From: Aquabacterium sp.
GTDB taxonomy: Bacteria; Pseudomonadota; Gammaproteobacteria; Burkholderiales; Burkholderiaceae_C
DNA: 64,000 nucleotides
Direction: 5' to 3'
Assembly: GCF_016234775.1 (NCBI RefSeq)
Contig: NZ_JACRAH010000062.1
Coordinates: forward strand, 1 to 64,000
Shown here: positions 37,734-46,680 of the stretch, one piece after another
Numbering within the stretch: the stretch's first letter is position 1
How the letters are laid out: each line of letters opens with the position of its first letter
The notes under the pieces: generated by a model
What the model was told of the DNA's origin: nothing
What the model saw: the letters and a program-made list of their open reading frames with translations, nothing else
The model's database searches: none
Made by a program: the position numbers and the translations under genes

Positions 37734-38360
37734 ATGGCCCAACTCTTCGAAGTTCACCCCGAACATCCTCAGGTCCGTCTGCTCAAGCAGGCGGTTGACA
37801 TTCTTCATCACGGTGGCGTGGTGGCTTTGCCCACCGATTCCAGCTATGCGCTGGTCTGCCATCTGGATGACAAGGCGGCAGTGGACGAGCTGCGCCGCAT
37901 CCGAGGTGTGGACGAGCGCCACCACCTCAGCCTGTTGTGTCGGGATCTGTCCGAACTGGCCAACTACGCACGGGTGGATAACCGCCAGTACCGCTTGCTG
38001 AAGCTGGCCACGCCGGGCCCGTTCACCTTCATTCTGGAGGCGACCAAGGAAGTGCCTCGGCGCGTGTCACACCCCTCTCGCCGCACCATCGGTTTGCGTG
38101 TGCCCGATCACAAGGTAACGCAAGCCGTGCTGGAATTGATGGGGCAACCGCTGCTGGCCACCACCTTGATCCTGCCCGATCAGGACGAGCCCCTCAACGA
38201 CGCCAGCGAGATCCGCGAGGCGCTGCAAAAGCGCATCAAGGCCGTGGTGGATGCGGGGGCATGCCAGATGGAGCCTACGACCGTGATCGATCTCAGCCAG
38301 GGAGACGCCCAGGTGATCCGTCAGGGGCGTGGGGATGTGTCGGCGTTGGGCTTGGGTTGA
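37734..38360 (+). CDS. yciO: YciO/Sua5/TsaC-family protein
   Basis: A 208-residue YrdC-fold protein: GGVVALPTDSSYALVCHL, RRIRGVDERHHLSLLCRDL, GPFTFILEATKEVPRR and RRTIGLRVPDH match the YciO branch of threonylcarbamoyl-AMP synthases. It lacks the Sua5 C-terminal domain. YciO paralogues bind RNA and can show weak TC-AMP chemistry, so the true tsaC is likely elsewhere. The last 40 bp overlap the convergent glutaredoxin gene. Confidence 0.88.
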   Translation: MAQLFEVHPEHPQVRLLKQAVDILHHGGVVALPTDSSYALVCHLDDKAAVDELRRIRGVDERHHLSLLCRDLSELANYARVDNRQYRLLKLATPGPFTFILEATKEVPRRVSHPSRRTIGLRVPDHKVTQAVLELMGQPLLATTLILPDQDEPLNDASEIREALQKRIKAVVDAGACQMEPTTVIDLSQGDAQVIRQGRGDVSALGLG

Positions 38361-38746
38361 GGTGCTGGGCGTTCCGGCGTGTTCAGCGCTTCGGCGATCC
38401 AGGCCGGATCGAATCCCAGATGCCAGTGGTGCCCGACGCGAACAACGGGCGTACCAGGCGCACCCTGGGACTCAAAGGTGGCCTTGCAGCTGAGGTCGCG
38501 CTCCACGTCGCATTCGTCCCAGCTGATCTGATGGCCGCGTAGCCACGTCTTGGCTTTGGTGCAATAAAAACACGATTGCGTGGTGTAGAGCGTGATGCGC
38601 TGCGCGCCCAGCCTGGACTTGATGCGCTGTGCAGCCTGCACGTCACGCCACCATGACAGGGCCTGCGTGCCGCCAAAAACGATGCTCAGCACGAGGGCCA
38701 GTGTCCACAAGGAGTGGGTGTTTCTGGAGCTGATGCTGACCTTCAT
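38321..38746 (-). CDS. Membrane-anchored glutaredoxin-family protein
   Basis: A 141-residue protein with an N-terminal hydrophobic segment (about 13-32, LWTLALVLSIVFGGTQALS) followed by a glutaredoxin domain. The redox motif is CFYC in TQSCFYCTKAK (near 58-61), and GAPGTPVV supplies the cis-proline. The start suggests a signal anchor, placing the thiol domain in the periplasm, although a glutathione-type enzyme there would be unusual. The Pro-rich tail (PERPAPQPKPNAD) overlaps yciO. It ends the group with plsY, which lies 21 bp upstream of it in coordinates but downstream in transcription. Confidence 0.82.
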   Translation of the reverse strand: MKVSISSRNTHSLWTLALVLSIVFGGTQALSWWRDVQAAQRIKSRLGAQRITLYTTQSCFYCTKAKTWLRGHQISWDECDVERDLSCKATFESQGAPGTPVVRVGHHWHLGFDPAWIAEALNTPERPAPQPKPNADTSPRP

Positions 38747-38767
38747 GGTGCGCCTCTGGCCAGGGCG

Positions 38768-39403
38768 TCATTGCCCGCTGGGTGGGGTAGTCTTCTGGCC
38801 CAGCTTGCTTTCCTGGCCGGCCATCAGCTTGCGGATATTGGCTTCGTGGCGCCAGATGAGCAGCACGCTCATCACGATCACGCCGATGGTCATGGCACTG
38901 AATCCCCAACCTTGAATCTGGATGATCGGTGCAGCCAGCGAGGCCGTCAGTGCGGCCAGCGACGAATAGCGGAAGATCACGGCCATGCCCAGCCAGACCA
39001 GCAGCACCAGTCCACCCATGGCAGGCGCAAAGCCCAGCAACACGCCCGCTGCGGTGGCCACACCCTTGCCGCCTTCGAACTTGAAGAACACGGGCCACAG
39101 GTGGCCAATGAAGGCGCCCAGGCCCACCACGGTCACCGTCAGGTTGTCCATGCCCATGCTTTGCGCGATGACAACCGGGATATAGCCTTTCAGGGCATCG
39201 AACAGCAGCGTCAGGATGGCCGCGGCCTTGTTGCCCGAGCGCAGCACATTCGTTGCGCCAGGATTGCCGGAGCCATAGCTGCGTGGATCGGCCAGGCCGA
39301 ACAAGCGGCTGACGATGACGGCAAACGACAGCGAGCCGATCAGGTAGGCAATGACCGCGCCAATGGCGGCAAGCAGGCGAGGGTCTAGGCTGGAGAGGTT
39401 CAT
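38768..39403 (-). CDS. plsY: Glycerol-3-phosphate acyltransferase
   Basis: A 211-residue polytopic enzyme that transfers acyl from acyl-phosphate to glycerol-3-phosphate, the first step of phospholipid synthesis. It has AYLIGSLSFAVIVSRLFG, SYGSGNPGATNVLRSGNK, FIGHLWPVFFKFEGGKGVATAAG and HEANIRKLMAGQESKLG, the conserved PlsY loops. The ATG at 39403 begins MNLSSLDPRLLA; the longer open frame to 39964 is antisense to another gene. Confidence 0.95.
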   Translation of the reverse strand: MNLSSLDPRLLAAIGAVIAYLIGSLSFAVIVSRLFGLADPRSYGSGNPGATNVLRSGNKAAAILTLLFDALKGYIPVVIAQSMGMDNLTVTVVGLGAFIGHLWPVFFKFEGGKGVATAAGVLLGFAPAMGGLVLLVWLGMAVIFRYSSLAALTASLAAPIIQIQGWGFSAMTIGVIVMSVLLIWRHEANIRKLMAGQESKLGQKTTPPSGQ

Positions 39404-39565
39404 GCGGAACGTGTTGAAGTCATCTCGTAACAGGGCGCAAGTGTAGTGGCAAGGTGACGCGGCTTCGTTCGCCGGGGTTTGTCCCATGATGGGAGACGCT
39501 ATCCTTTGCGGACAATCCGCCCATCTTGTTTGCTTCCCGTTAACCGCTGGCAGGCCACCTTGTCC

Positions 39566-40309
39566 ATGATCACTTATGAAAACCCCAAACTCTGGCAGCG
39601 TACCTGGGTTCTGGCCATGGTGCTGGGGGGCGGCGTAGGTGTGGCAGCGTGGTGGTGGCAGACGCATGCTGCTCAGCAGGCCGAGGCCGCGCCAGACGCT
39701 GCGCCGGTGGCGCCCGCCAGAACAGGCGCTCAAAAGGCTGTGGCCAACGTCGATTCGGCGTTGCTTGTTCAGCCCAGGATCATGGAAGACGGGCGCCCCT
39801 CCGATTTCACCCCTGAAGACTGGTCGGCCTTGAAAGAGGCCATGTCCAAAACGGCCAATCCGCGCAGCGAACTGGAGCGGGTGGTGAAGTACCTGCGCTT
39901 CCAGAAGGGCTTCGAGCAATGGCAAAGCCTCCAGGACAGCCCGGACGTGACCACGCGCCATCAACTGGCCAGGCGTTTGCTGGAGCAGATCCCGGATCGC
40001 TTGAAGCAGGCTGAGCTGACCATGGGCGAAGCCCTCATGCTCGAATCTGCGCTGTGGGCTGACCTGGAGCCCAACGAAGAGTTGCGAAAGCAGAAACTGG
40101 AGCAGGCGCAGAGTGCCTTGAGTGCCGCGGCGCCGCAGCCAGACGCAGAGCAGCAGGTGCGCGATGCTGGCCTGCTCAAGGAATACAAGCGCCGCGAGGC
40201 GGCCATCCTGGCGGATTTCCAGTCCAAGCCCGAAGGGCAGCGAGACCAGGTCAAACTGGAGCAGGCGCTGGAGTCGGCGCGCGTGTCGGTCTACGGCCGC
40301 AAGAATTGA
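39566..40309 (+). CDS. Uncharacterised membrane-anchored helical protein
   Basis: A 247-residue protein of no recognised family. A single N-terminal membrane segment (about 14-32, VLAMVLGGGVGVAAWWW) is followed by an Ala/Pro-rich linker and a charged, mostly helical region (about 75-247) with DFTPEDWSALKEAM and EALMLESALWADLEPNEE. A distant likeness to lipase-foldase-type helical chaperones crossed my mind but I cannot support it. It is transcribed toward the AI-2E permease gene 50 bp downstream and diverges from plsY. Confidence 0.7.
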   Translation: MITYENPKLWQRTWVLAMVLGGGVGVAAWWWQTHAAQQAEAAPDAAPVAPARTGAQKAVANVDSALLVQPRIMEDGRPSDFTPEDWSALKEAMSKTANPRSELERVVKYLRFQKGFEQWQSLQDSPDVTTRHQLARRLLEQIPDRLKQAELTMGEALMLESALWADLEPNEELRKQKLEQAQSALSAAAPQPDAEQQVRDAGLLKEYKRREAAILADFQSKPEGQRDQVKLEQALESARVSVYGRKN

Positions 40310-40359
40310 TCTGCTTGTGACGTCCAGGAGACGGGGAGATCTATAAAATCCCCCCGTTC

Positions 40360-41454
40360 ATGACCCAAGCACCCGCCCACCCCCTCAAACCCATCTGGAG
40401 CCTGCTGGCCACTGCCGCCGTGATTGGCGTGCTGTGGTGGCATGCCGCCGTTCTGGCGCCATTTGTCATCAGCCTGATCCTGGCCTATGCCCTTCACCCG
40501 GCGGTGGACAAGCTGGTCAGCTGGCGCCTGCCCAAGTCGGTGGCTGTCACGGTTTGTCTGGTGCTGTTGGCGCTGGTGGTGGCCACGCTGCTGGTGTTGC
40601 TGGTGCCCATCGTGTCGCAACTGGTGCCGGCCTTGCGAGATCAACTACCGGATCTGCTGGTGGCCATCTGGAGCAAGGTGGCGCCGGTGCTGAGCCAGTG
40701 GGGCATCCAACTGCCCACCACGGTCGATGCGCTCAAGGCCGAGTTGGTGAAGCTCTTTCAGAGCCACGCGGCGCAGTGGAGTGGCACGGTGTGGACCTCC
40801 CTGCTCATCGGTGGCAGCAGCCTCATGACCCTGGCCGGGCTGGCCGTGCTGGTGCCCATGCTCGCGTTTTACTGGATGCTGGACTGGGAGGCACTGACAG
40901 GGCGATTCCGCAGCTTGCTGCCCGCACGTTGGCGCCCCGTGGCCCATGACGTCATGAACGAGTGCGATGAGTTGATGGGGCAGTACCTGCGCGGGCAGGC
41001 CCTGGTCATGCTGATCCTGGCGGCCTACTACAGCGTTGGCCTGAGCCTGTTTGGCTTCAAGCTGGCCTTGCCCATTGGGGTGTTCACGGGCCTGGCCATC
41101 TGTATTCCCTATCTTGGCTACGGATTGGGCCTGGTGTTGGCTCTGCTCGCGGGCCTGTTGCAGTTTGGTGTAGGCAACGCCGAGGCGACCTCTCCAGTGA
41201 TCGCCATTGCCGTTGTGTATGGCTTTGGCCAGGTCATTGAGAGCTTCTTCCTGACGCCGCGCCTGGTGGGCGAGCGTATCGGCCTGCATCCGCTGGGTGT
41301 CATCCTGGCCTTGATGCTGTTTGGTCGGTGGATGGGCTTGTGGGGCGTGATCGTGGCCTTGCCCATGGCCGCCTTCCTGACTTTGTTGGGGCGGCGCCTG
41401 TTGCAGGCCTATCGGGCCAGTGACTTCTTTCAGGCTCAGCATGCTGGCGAATAG
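40360..41454 (+). CDS. AI-2E family transporter (PerM-like)
   Basis: A 364-residue membrane protein with about eight helices. LAPFVISLILAYALHPAVDKLV near the start and the C-terminal LVGERIGLHPLGVILALM and FGRWMGLWGVIVALPMAAFL are AI-2E exporter (PF01594) signatures. Members range from TqsA to Na+/H+ antiporters, so substrate is open. It is 9 bp ahead of hda, giving a tight operon AI-2E permease-hda-HAD-pcnB-folK, a common Burkholderiales order. Confidence 0.9.
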   Translation: MTQAPAHPLKPIWSLLATAAVIGVLWWHAAVLAPFVISLILAYALHPAVDKLVSWRLPKSVAVTVCLVLLALVVATLLVLLVPIVSQLVPALRDQLPDLLVAIWSKVAPVLSQWGIQLPTTVDALKAELVKLFQSHAAQWSGTVWTSLLIGGSSLMTLAGLAVLVPMLAFYWMLDWEALTGRFRSLLPARWRPVAHDVMNECDELMGQYLRGQALVMLILAAYYSVGLSLFGFKLALPIGVFTGLAICIPYLGYGLGLVLALLAGLLQFGVGNAEATSPVIAIAVVYGFGQVIESFFLTPRLVGERIGLHPLGVILALMLFGRWMGLWGVIVALPMAAFLTLLGRRLLQAYRASDFFQAQHAGE

Positions 41455-41463
41455 GGCCCTGAC

Positions 41464-42240
41464 GTGACGATGTTCGACATCGTGGCCGAGCGCCCGGCGC
41501 CACGCACCGCCATGCGCCAGATCCCGCTGGATCTGGGGCCCGCCGTCATGCAGGGTCTGGACGACTTTGTGGTGGGCGGCAACGAGGCCTTGATGGCTTG
41601 GCTGCGTGCCTGGCCGCACATCGAGGGCACGGTGTCGCCAGCCTACATCTGGGGGCCAGCCGGTGCCGGCAAGACGCACCTCTTGCGCGCCATGGTCGAG
41701 CGCGCCTTGTCGATGGGCTTCGGCGCCATCTGGCTCAACGCACAAACCTGCCAGATGTGGGATGCGCCCGATCCCATGATGCCGACCCTGGCCGTGATTG
41801 ACGAATGCGAGCGCCTGGGTGAGGACCACCAGCACCTGGCCTTCAACCTCTTCATCGAATCGGCCAGTTCGCTGGCAGCACAAGCCAGTGGGCAATTGGA
41901 CGAACGCGGCAGCGGGCCGTTGCTCATCCTGGCAGCCGGTGCGGTGCCGGCGATTGACCTGCCGGTGCGCGATGACCTGCGCACGCGACTGGGATGGGGC
42001 CTGACCTTTGCCCTGAGCCTGCTCGACGAAGGTGGCCTGCGCGCTGCCTTGCACCACGAAGCCGCGCGCCGTGGCATTGCACTGGATGAGGGCGTGGTGA
42101 GCTATCTGCTGACCCGCTACAGCCGCGATCTGGGCTTCCTGATGGGGCTGCTTGACCGGCTCGACCGGTTTGCGCTGGCCGAAAAGCGCGAGGTCACCGT
42201 GCCCTTGTTGAAACAAATGCTGGCCCTGGAGACCGCATGA
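41464..42240 (+). CDS. hda: DnaA regulatory inactivator Hda
   Basis: A 258-residue AAA+ protein that stimulates ATP hydrolysis on DnaA together with the beta clamp, preventing re-initiation. An N-terminal clamp-binding-like region (MRQIPLDLGPAV) is followed by the P-loop WGPAGAGKTHLLRA, a Walker B AVIDECERL and arginine-rich sensor DDLRTRLGWGL. It starts at a GTG (41464), or the ATG two codons later; the stop overlaps the next start by 4 bp (ATGA). Confidence 0.92.
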   Translation: MTMFDIVAERPAPRTAMRQIPLDLGPAVMQGLDDFVVGGNEALMAWLRAWPHIEGTVSPAYIWGPAGAGKTHLLRAMVERALSMGFGAIWLNAQTCQMWDAPDPMMPTLAVIDECERLGEDHQHLAFNLFIESASSLAAQASGQLDERGSGPLLILAAGAVPAIDLPVRDDLRTRLGWGLTFALSLLDEGGLRAALHHEAARRGIALDEGVVSYLLTRYSRDLGFLMGLLDRLDRFALAEKREVTVPLLKQMLALETA

Positions 42241-42908
42241 ACAACCTCTGTCTGTTTGATCTGGACCACACCCTGTTGCCGCTGGATTCCGATCACGAAT
42301 TTGGCGAATTCCTGATCCGCCAAGGCCTGGCCGATGCGGTCGAGTACCGCCAGCGCAACGATGGCTTCTACCAACAGTATTGCGACGGCACCCTGGTGCT
42401 GGGCGAGTACATCCAGTTCACCACCAGCATCTGGCGTGAGATGGATGCGGCCGGCCAGCAGGCGCTGCAGCAGGCCTTCATGGACGAAGTCGTCTTCCCA
42501 GCGATGAGACCCCAGGCGGTCGAACTCGTGGAGCGGCACCGTGCCATGGGCGACCTGATCGCCATCGTGACCGCCACCAATGAATTCGTGACCCGGCCCA
42601 TCGCTGATGCCTTCAACGTGCCCGAGCTGCTGGCCGTGAAGCTTGTCAGGGATACTCTGGGGCGTGTGACAGGTGATATCGATGGTGTGCCGTCCTTCCG
42701 AGAAGGCAAAATCACACGTGTGGAACAATGGCTGGCTCAACAGGGTCGCCAGTTGACTGATTTCGATCGCGTCAGCTTCTACAGCGACTCACCCAACGAC
42801 CTGCCCCTGCTGGAACGCGCCAACGACCCGGTGGCCACCAACCCCAGCCCCGCGCTGGAAGCCGTCGCCCATGAACGTGGCTGGCGCATCCTTAGACTGT
42901 TTGCATGA
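42237..42908 (+). CDS. HAD-IB family phosphatase
   Basis: A 223-residue haloacid-dehalogenase hydrolase. The nucleophile motif is LFDLDHTLLPLDSD (Asp8 and Asp10), motif II VTATNEFVT, and motif III with DRVSFYSDSPNDLPLLERA. The insertion and length fit the SerB-like IB subfamily, as for phosphoserine or histidinol phosphatase-type enzymes; substrate unknown. Four-base overlaps on both sides (hda and pcnB) show a translationally coupled operon. Confidence 0.9.
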   Translation: MNNLCLFDLDHTLLPLDSDHEFGEFLIRQGLADAVEYRQRNDGFYQQYCDGTLVLGEYIQFTTSIWREMDAAGQQALQQAFMDEVVFPAMRPQAVELVERHRAMGDLIAIVTATNEFVTRPIADAFNVPELLAVKLVRDTLGRVTGDIDGVPSFREGKITRVEQWLAQQGRQLTDFDRVSFYSDSPNDLPLLERANDPVATNPSPALEAVAHERGWRILRLFA

Positions 42909-44461
42909 TCAAAAGCCTGATAGACAAGATCCTGGGCAAGGCCCCGGCCAAGCGCGCAGGCGCTGCTGGAGGCAAGAGCGCCAAGGCGCCCCGCATCCCG
43001 ACTGGCAAGCGCGTGGACGTGCCCGCCAGCGAGCATGGCATCGACCCCACGCTCGTCGATGACCGCGCCCGCAAGGTCGTGGAGACGCTGCAAGACGCCG
43101 GCTACGACGCCTACATCGTCGGCGGTGCCGTGCGCGACCTCATCCTGGGTCATCGCCCCAAGGATTTCGACGTGGCCACCAATGCCACGCCCGAGCAGGT
43201 CAAGGGCCTGTTCCGCCGCGCTTTCATCATCGGCCGGCGCTTTCGCATCGTCCACGTGGTGTACGGCCGTGGACGTGAGCACGAGGTGATCGAGGTCTCG
43301 ACCTTCCGCGCCTACCTCGATGCCAATGCCGCCGAGCAGGTGACGGGCAACGAAAAGACCTCCCGCAAGGACCTGGCCGACAAGACCCACGTGGTGGACG
43401 CCAGCGGCCGCGTGCTGCGCGACAACGTCTGGGGCCCGCAGGACCAGGACGCCGCCCGCCGCGACTTCACCGTCAACGCCATGTACTACGACCCCCACAC
43501 GGGCAACGTCGTGGACTACCACGGTGGCATCAAGGACGCCAAGAAGCGCGTGCTGCGCATGATCGGCGACCCGGAGACGCGCTACCGCGAAGACCCGGTC
43601 CGCATCATCCGCGTGGTGCGTTTTGCGGCCAAGCTGGGTTTCGAGATCGAGCCCAAGACCCGCGCGCCGCTGCAGGAGATGGCCGAGTTGCTGTCCAACG
43701 TGCCGCAATCGCGCCTGTTTGACGAGATGATCAAGCTGCTGCAGACCGGCCACGCGCAAGCCTCGCTGGATCAACTGCGCAAGCAGGGCCTGGATCGTGG
43801 CGTGTTCCCCATCCTGGATGCCGTGTTTGACGAAGCGCGCCGCCACCCCGGCCGTGACCAGTTCGTGCAACTGGCGCTGGCTGACACCGACCGCCGCGTG
43901 TCGGAAGACAAGCCGGTGGCGCCGAGTTTCCTGCTGGCCTGCCTGCTGTGGCATGACGTGCTGGATCACTGGAAGCGCAACCAGGCGCAAGGCGAGCCCC
44001 CGTTCCCGGCGCTGCAATCGGCCACGGATGCCGTGTTCGATGCCCGCATCGGCGACATCTCCGGCCGCGGCAAGCTGGCCGCCGACATGCGCGAGATCTG
44101 GACCATGCAGCCGCGTTTCGATCGCCGCTCCGGCAATGGCCCGCTGACCCTGGTGGAGCAGCCCCGTTTCCGCGCCGGTTTCGACTTCCTGCGCCTGCGC
44201 GCTGCCGCTGGTGAGGCCGATCCTGAACTGGCCAAGTGGTGGGAAGACTTCTCTCTGGCCGATATGCCCGAGCGCCGCGACCTGATGGACGTAGCCCGCC
44301 AGCAGGATCTGGCCAAACGCCAGCAGCCTCGTGCTGCCGGCTCTGATGCTGCGGGCGAAGGTGCCATCGGCGGCGATGCGCCAGCCAAGAAGCGCCGTCG
44401 TCGTCGCCGCAAGCCGGCCGGTGAGGGCGGTGCGCCCGCCTCAGGTGAAGGCGGAGATTGA
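42905..44461 (+). CDS. pcnB: Poly(A) polymerase I
   Basis: A 518-residue nucleotidyltransferase that adds poly(A) tails to RNA 3' ends for decay. The catalytic core has DAYIVGGAVRDLILGHRPKDFDVATNA (with the GG and DxD motif) and RRDFTVNAMYYDP, RYREDPVRIIRVVRFAAKLGF. The C-terminus is very basic (KKRRRRRRKPAGEGG), usual for PcnB. A Lys/Ala-rich N-terminal extension of about 35 residues precedes the core. It overlaps folK, as seen in many gamma- and betaproteobacteria. Confidence 0.95.
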   Translation: MIKSLIDKILGKAPAKRAGAAGGKSAKAPRIPTGKRVDVPASEHGIDPTLVDDRARKVVETLQDAGYDAYIVGGAVRDLILGHRPKDFDVATNATPEQVKGLFRRAFIIGRRFRIVHVVYGRGREHEVIEVSTFRAYLDANAAEQVTGNEKTSRKDLADKTHVVDASGRVLRDNVWGPQDQDAARRDFTVNAMYYDPHTGNVVDYHGGIKDAKKRVLRMIGDPETRYREDPVRIIRVVRFAAKLGFEIEPKTRAPLQEMAELLSNVPQSRLFDEMIKLLQTGHAQASLDQLRKQGLDRGVFPILDAVFDEARRHPGRDQFVQLALADTDRRVSEDKPVAPSFLLACLLWHDVLDHWKRNQAQGEPPFPALQSATDAVFDARIGDISGRGKLAADMREIWTMQPRFDRRSGNGPLTLVEQPRFRAGFDFLRLRAAAGEADPELAKWWEDFSLADMPERRDLMDVARQQDLAKRQQPRAAGSDAAGEGAIGGDAPAKKRRRRRRKPAGEGGAPASGEGGD

Positions 44462-45009
44462 GCCAGGGCGCTGATCCTCGGGTAACGGCGGCCTTGTCGG
44501 CTGTGCCGCGCCACCGTGCCTTCATCGGCATGGGTGGCAACCTGGGGGATGTGGCTGCGCGCTTGCAAGATGCTTTGCGTGGTCTGGCGGATTTGCCCGG
44601 CACGCAGGTTGAGTCTGTTTCCGCGCTGTACCGCACCAAGCCGGTTGATGCTTCGGGCCCGGATTACCTGAACGCGGTAGCGGTATTGCAGTCGTCCCTG
44701 GGGCCGCACGAGCTGTTGCAGGCCCTGCTGGCACTGGAGTTGACCCATGACCGCGAGCGCCCGTATCAGAACGCGCCGCGCACGCTGGATCTGGATCTGC
44801 TCTGGTACGGTGCGTACACCTGCCAGACGCGCTCGCTGACGCTGCCGCACCCCCGCATGATGCAGCGCGCGTTTGTGCTGCTGCCCCTGGCGGAAGTGCT
44901 CAAGTCGCTCGCTGGCCATGAGATGCCCGTGCTGCCGGATGCTGCTGCGGTGGCCGCTCTGGCCCAGGCTCAGGGCATCGAACCGGCTGGGCTCCTTGAC
45001 CTGACCTGA
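44458..45009 (+). CDS. folK: 2-amino-4-hydroxy-6-hydroxymethyldihydropteridine pyrophosphokinase
   Basis: A 183-residue (or about 168) folate-pathway kinase that pyrophosphorylates 6-hydroxymethyl-dihydropterin. It has AFIGMGGNLGD, DYLNAVAVLQSSLGPHELL, ERPYQNAPRTLDLDLLWYG and LPHPRMMQRAFVLLPL, the full HPPK pattern. The TTG at 44458 overlaps the pcnB stop; an in-frame GTG at 44503 (VPRHRAFIG) is a plausible alternative. Confidence 0.93.
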   Translation: MSQGADPRVTAALSAVPRHRAFIGMGGNLGDVAARLQDALRGLADLPGTQVESVSALYRTKPVDASGPDYLNAVAVLQSSLGPHELLQALLALELTHDRERPYQNAPRTLDLDLLWYGAYTCQTRSLTLPHPRMMQRAFVLLPLAEVLKSLAGHEMPVLPDAAAVAALAQAQGIEPAGLLDLT

Positions 45010-45182
45010 CTTGAGTCCAGGCACCAGGCCAAACGCCCCGAAAAACCAGCCGATTGCGGCGAGTTTGGGTTTTTCTGAGCCCCGAATCAGCGGGAATTCG
45101 AGCAAGTTTTGAATCCAACCCCCTCAGAGTACTGGAATGTTGTTCAAAACCGGGGTAGAATCTCAGGCTTTGTTGGTGGGGC

Positions 45183-45395
45183 TTGCTTGCATGCTTGCAA
45201 GGAAGTCCACCAGTTGTGAGCGTTTTGAGCAGCGCCGTGCACACCGAGACCGGTCAGCCCGTTTTCGTCCGCGAAATCCGGACGTGGAAACACGGGAGCG
45301 GGCCCAGACCCTGGTGGCTTGACGGCAAACCTCTTGCAGGTTTTGTGCAGCAAACTCGAAGCAATCCGCTGGTGGCCGTGTTGGCAGCCCTTTGA
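45183..45395 (+). CDS. Possible small ORF upstream of rpsU
   Basis: Within the 414-bp gap 45010-45423 an open frame of 70 codons (or 59 from the GTG at 45216) reads [18 protein letters not shown] and [18 protein letters not shown], which looks more protein-like than random. Third-position GC is only moderate, and there is no good ribosome-binding site. It may be a real small protein, a shadow, or leader sequence of the rpsU transcript. I see no tRNA or terminator in the gap. Confidence 0.3.
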
Positions 45396-45423
45396 ATGCA
45401 TTCAATCTGAAAGCGAATTTGTA

Positions 45424-45636
45424 ATGACGACCATCCGTGTCAAGGAAAACGAGCCGTTCGACGTGGCCCTGCGCCGCTTCAAGCGCACCATTGAAAAGCT
45501 GGGTCTGCTGACCGAACTGCGCGCCCGCGAGTTCTACGAAAAGCCCACCGCTGAGCGCAAGCGCAAGAAGGCTGCCGCCGTCAAGCGTCACTACAAGCGC
45601 GTGCGCAGCATGCAGCTGCCCAAGAAGCTGTACTGA
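45424..45636 (+). CDS. rpsU: 30S ribosomal protein S21
   Basis: A 70-residue basic protein, [19 protein letters not shown] to [10 protein letters not shown], the usual S21 length and sequence. S21 binds the 16S rRNA 3' region near the platform and helps initiation. The 45424 ATG is chosen because S21 begins with this motif; the open frame runs further upstream without support. It is followed by a terminator and then yqeY. Confidence 0.97.
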
Positions 45637-45697
45637 TTCGCTTCTTGCTGTCCAACCCGCACAATGCGCTGATCGCGCTGTAGCTGGGTAGGCACCA

Positions 45698-45731
45698 AAG
45701 CCCGCGCGGGGACGCCCATGCGGGCTTTTGC
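45698..45731 (+). terminator. Intrinsic terminator after rpsU
   Basis: AAGCCCGC pairs with GCGGGCTT and is followed by TTGCATTTT, about 60 bp past the rpsU stop. It probably ends most rpsU transcripts before yqeY. Confidence 0.75.
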
Positions 45732-45770
45732 ATTTTCCAGCCCCGTTTTTCTCTTACATCGAGACCGACC

Positions 45771-46217
45771 ATGAGCCTCAAAGAACGCATCACCGAAGAC
45801 ATGAAGAACGCCATGCGCGCCAAGGACGCCGAGCGCCTGGGCACCATCCGCATGCTGCTGGCTGCCATGAAGCAAAAGGAAGTCGATGAGCGCGTGGAGC
45901 TGGATGACGCCATGGTGGTGTCCATCGTCGACAAGCTGATCAAGCAGCGCAAGGACGCCGCCCAGCAATACGAAGCGGGTGGCCGTCAGGATCTGGCCGA
46001 CAAGGAAAAATCCGAGATCGTGGTGTTGGAGGCCTATCTGCCCCAACGCCTGAGCGCCGACGAGATCACCGCTGCCGTCAAGGCCATCGTGGTCGAGTTG
46101 GGCGCCACCGGCCCTGGCGACATGGGCAAGGTCATGGGCGCGGTCAAGCAGCGTCTGGCTGGCCAGGCTGACATGGGCCTGGTGTCCGCCGCCGTCAAGG
46201 CCGCATTGGCTGGCTGA
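45771..46217 (+). CDS. GatB/YqeY domain protein
   Basis: A 148-residue stand-alone YqeY protein related to the tail domain of the GatB amidotransferase subunit. It has MSLKERITEDMKNAMRAKDAERLGTIR (opening), EAYLPQRLSADEITAAV and GDMGKVMGAVKQRLAGQADM. The family often sits next to rpsU and dnaG, as here beside rpsU. Role uncertain; tRNA-related suggested by homology only. Confidence 0.92.
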   Translation: MSLKERITEDMKNAMRAKDAERLGTIRMLLAAMKQKEVDERVELDDAMVVSIVDKLIKQRKDAAQQYEAGGRQDLADKEKSEIVVLEAYLPQRLSADEITAAVKAIVVELGATGPGDMGKVMGAVKQRLAGQADMGLVSAAVKAALAG

Positions 46218-46261
46218 TGTCTGGCTGATTGCTTGCTAGCAACGAAGACGTGCATAGCTGG

Positions 46262-46286
46262 GTAGCCGCCGCTGGAGTGCGGCTAC
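46262..46286. other. Hairpin between yqeY and the DUF442 gene
   Basis: GTAGCCGC pairs with GCGGCTAC across a 9-base loop. No T-run follows on either side, so a terminator role is doubtful. Confidence 0.4.
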
Positions 46287-46317
46287 AGTCTCCGGGTTTC
46301 ATCAAACAGGGTCCACC

Positions 46318-46668
46318 ATGAGCAACGTGTCCTTGACGCCGATCGCAGAAGACGTTTACGCCGCCCCCCAACTCACGCCGGAAGCCATGGCCGCTGCGGC
46401 CGAGGCCGGCTTCAAGTCGGTGATGAACAATCGCCCCGACATGGAAGGTGGTGCAGAGCAGCCTGCCAGCGCCGCCATCGAGGCCGCAGCCAAGGCCGCC
46501 GGCCTGGTGTATGCGCATCTGCCGGTGCAGGGTGGCTATCAGTCTCCTGAAGAAATCGCCAGGTGCGCCGAGTTGCTCAAGACCCTGCCGCGTCCCTTGC
46601 TGATGTTCTGCCGCAGTGGTGCGCGCTCCAGCAGGCTGTACATGCAGGCTGTGGCCCTCGATCAATAA
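46318..46668 (+). CDS. TIGR01244-family sulfur transferase (DUF442, Blh-like)
   Basis: A 116-residue phosphatase-fold protein. NVSLTPIAEDVYAAPQLTPEAM at the start and GFKSVMNNRPDMEGG and MFCRSGARSSRLY match the DUF442/beta-lactamase-hydrolase-like N-domain; FCRSGARS is the C(X)5R-type active loop. Related stand-alone proteins are linked to sulfide metabolism. It is immediately upstream of the TRAP genes, with 12 bp between its stop and dctQ2. Confidence 0.85.
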   Translation: MSNVSLTPIAEDVYAAPQLTPEAMAAAAEAGFKSVMNNRPDMEGGAEQPASAAIEAAAKAAGLVYAHLPVQGGYQSPEEIARCAELLKTLPRPLLMFCRSGARSSRLYMQAVALDQ

Positions 46669-46680
46669 GGTTTGCGCTTC

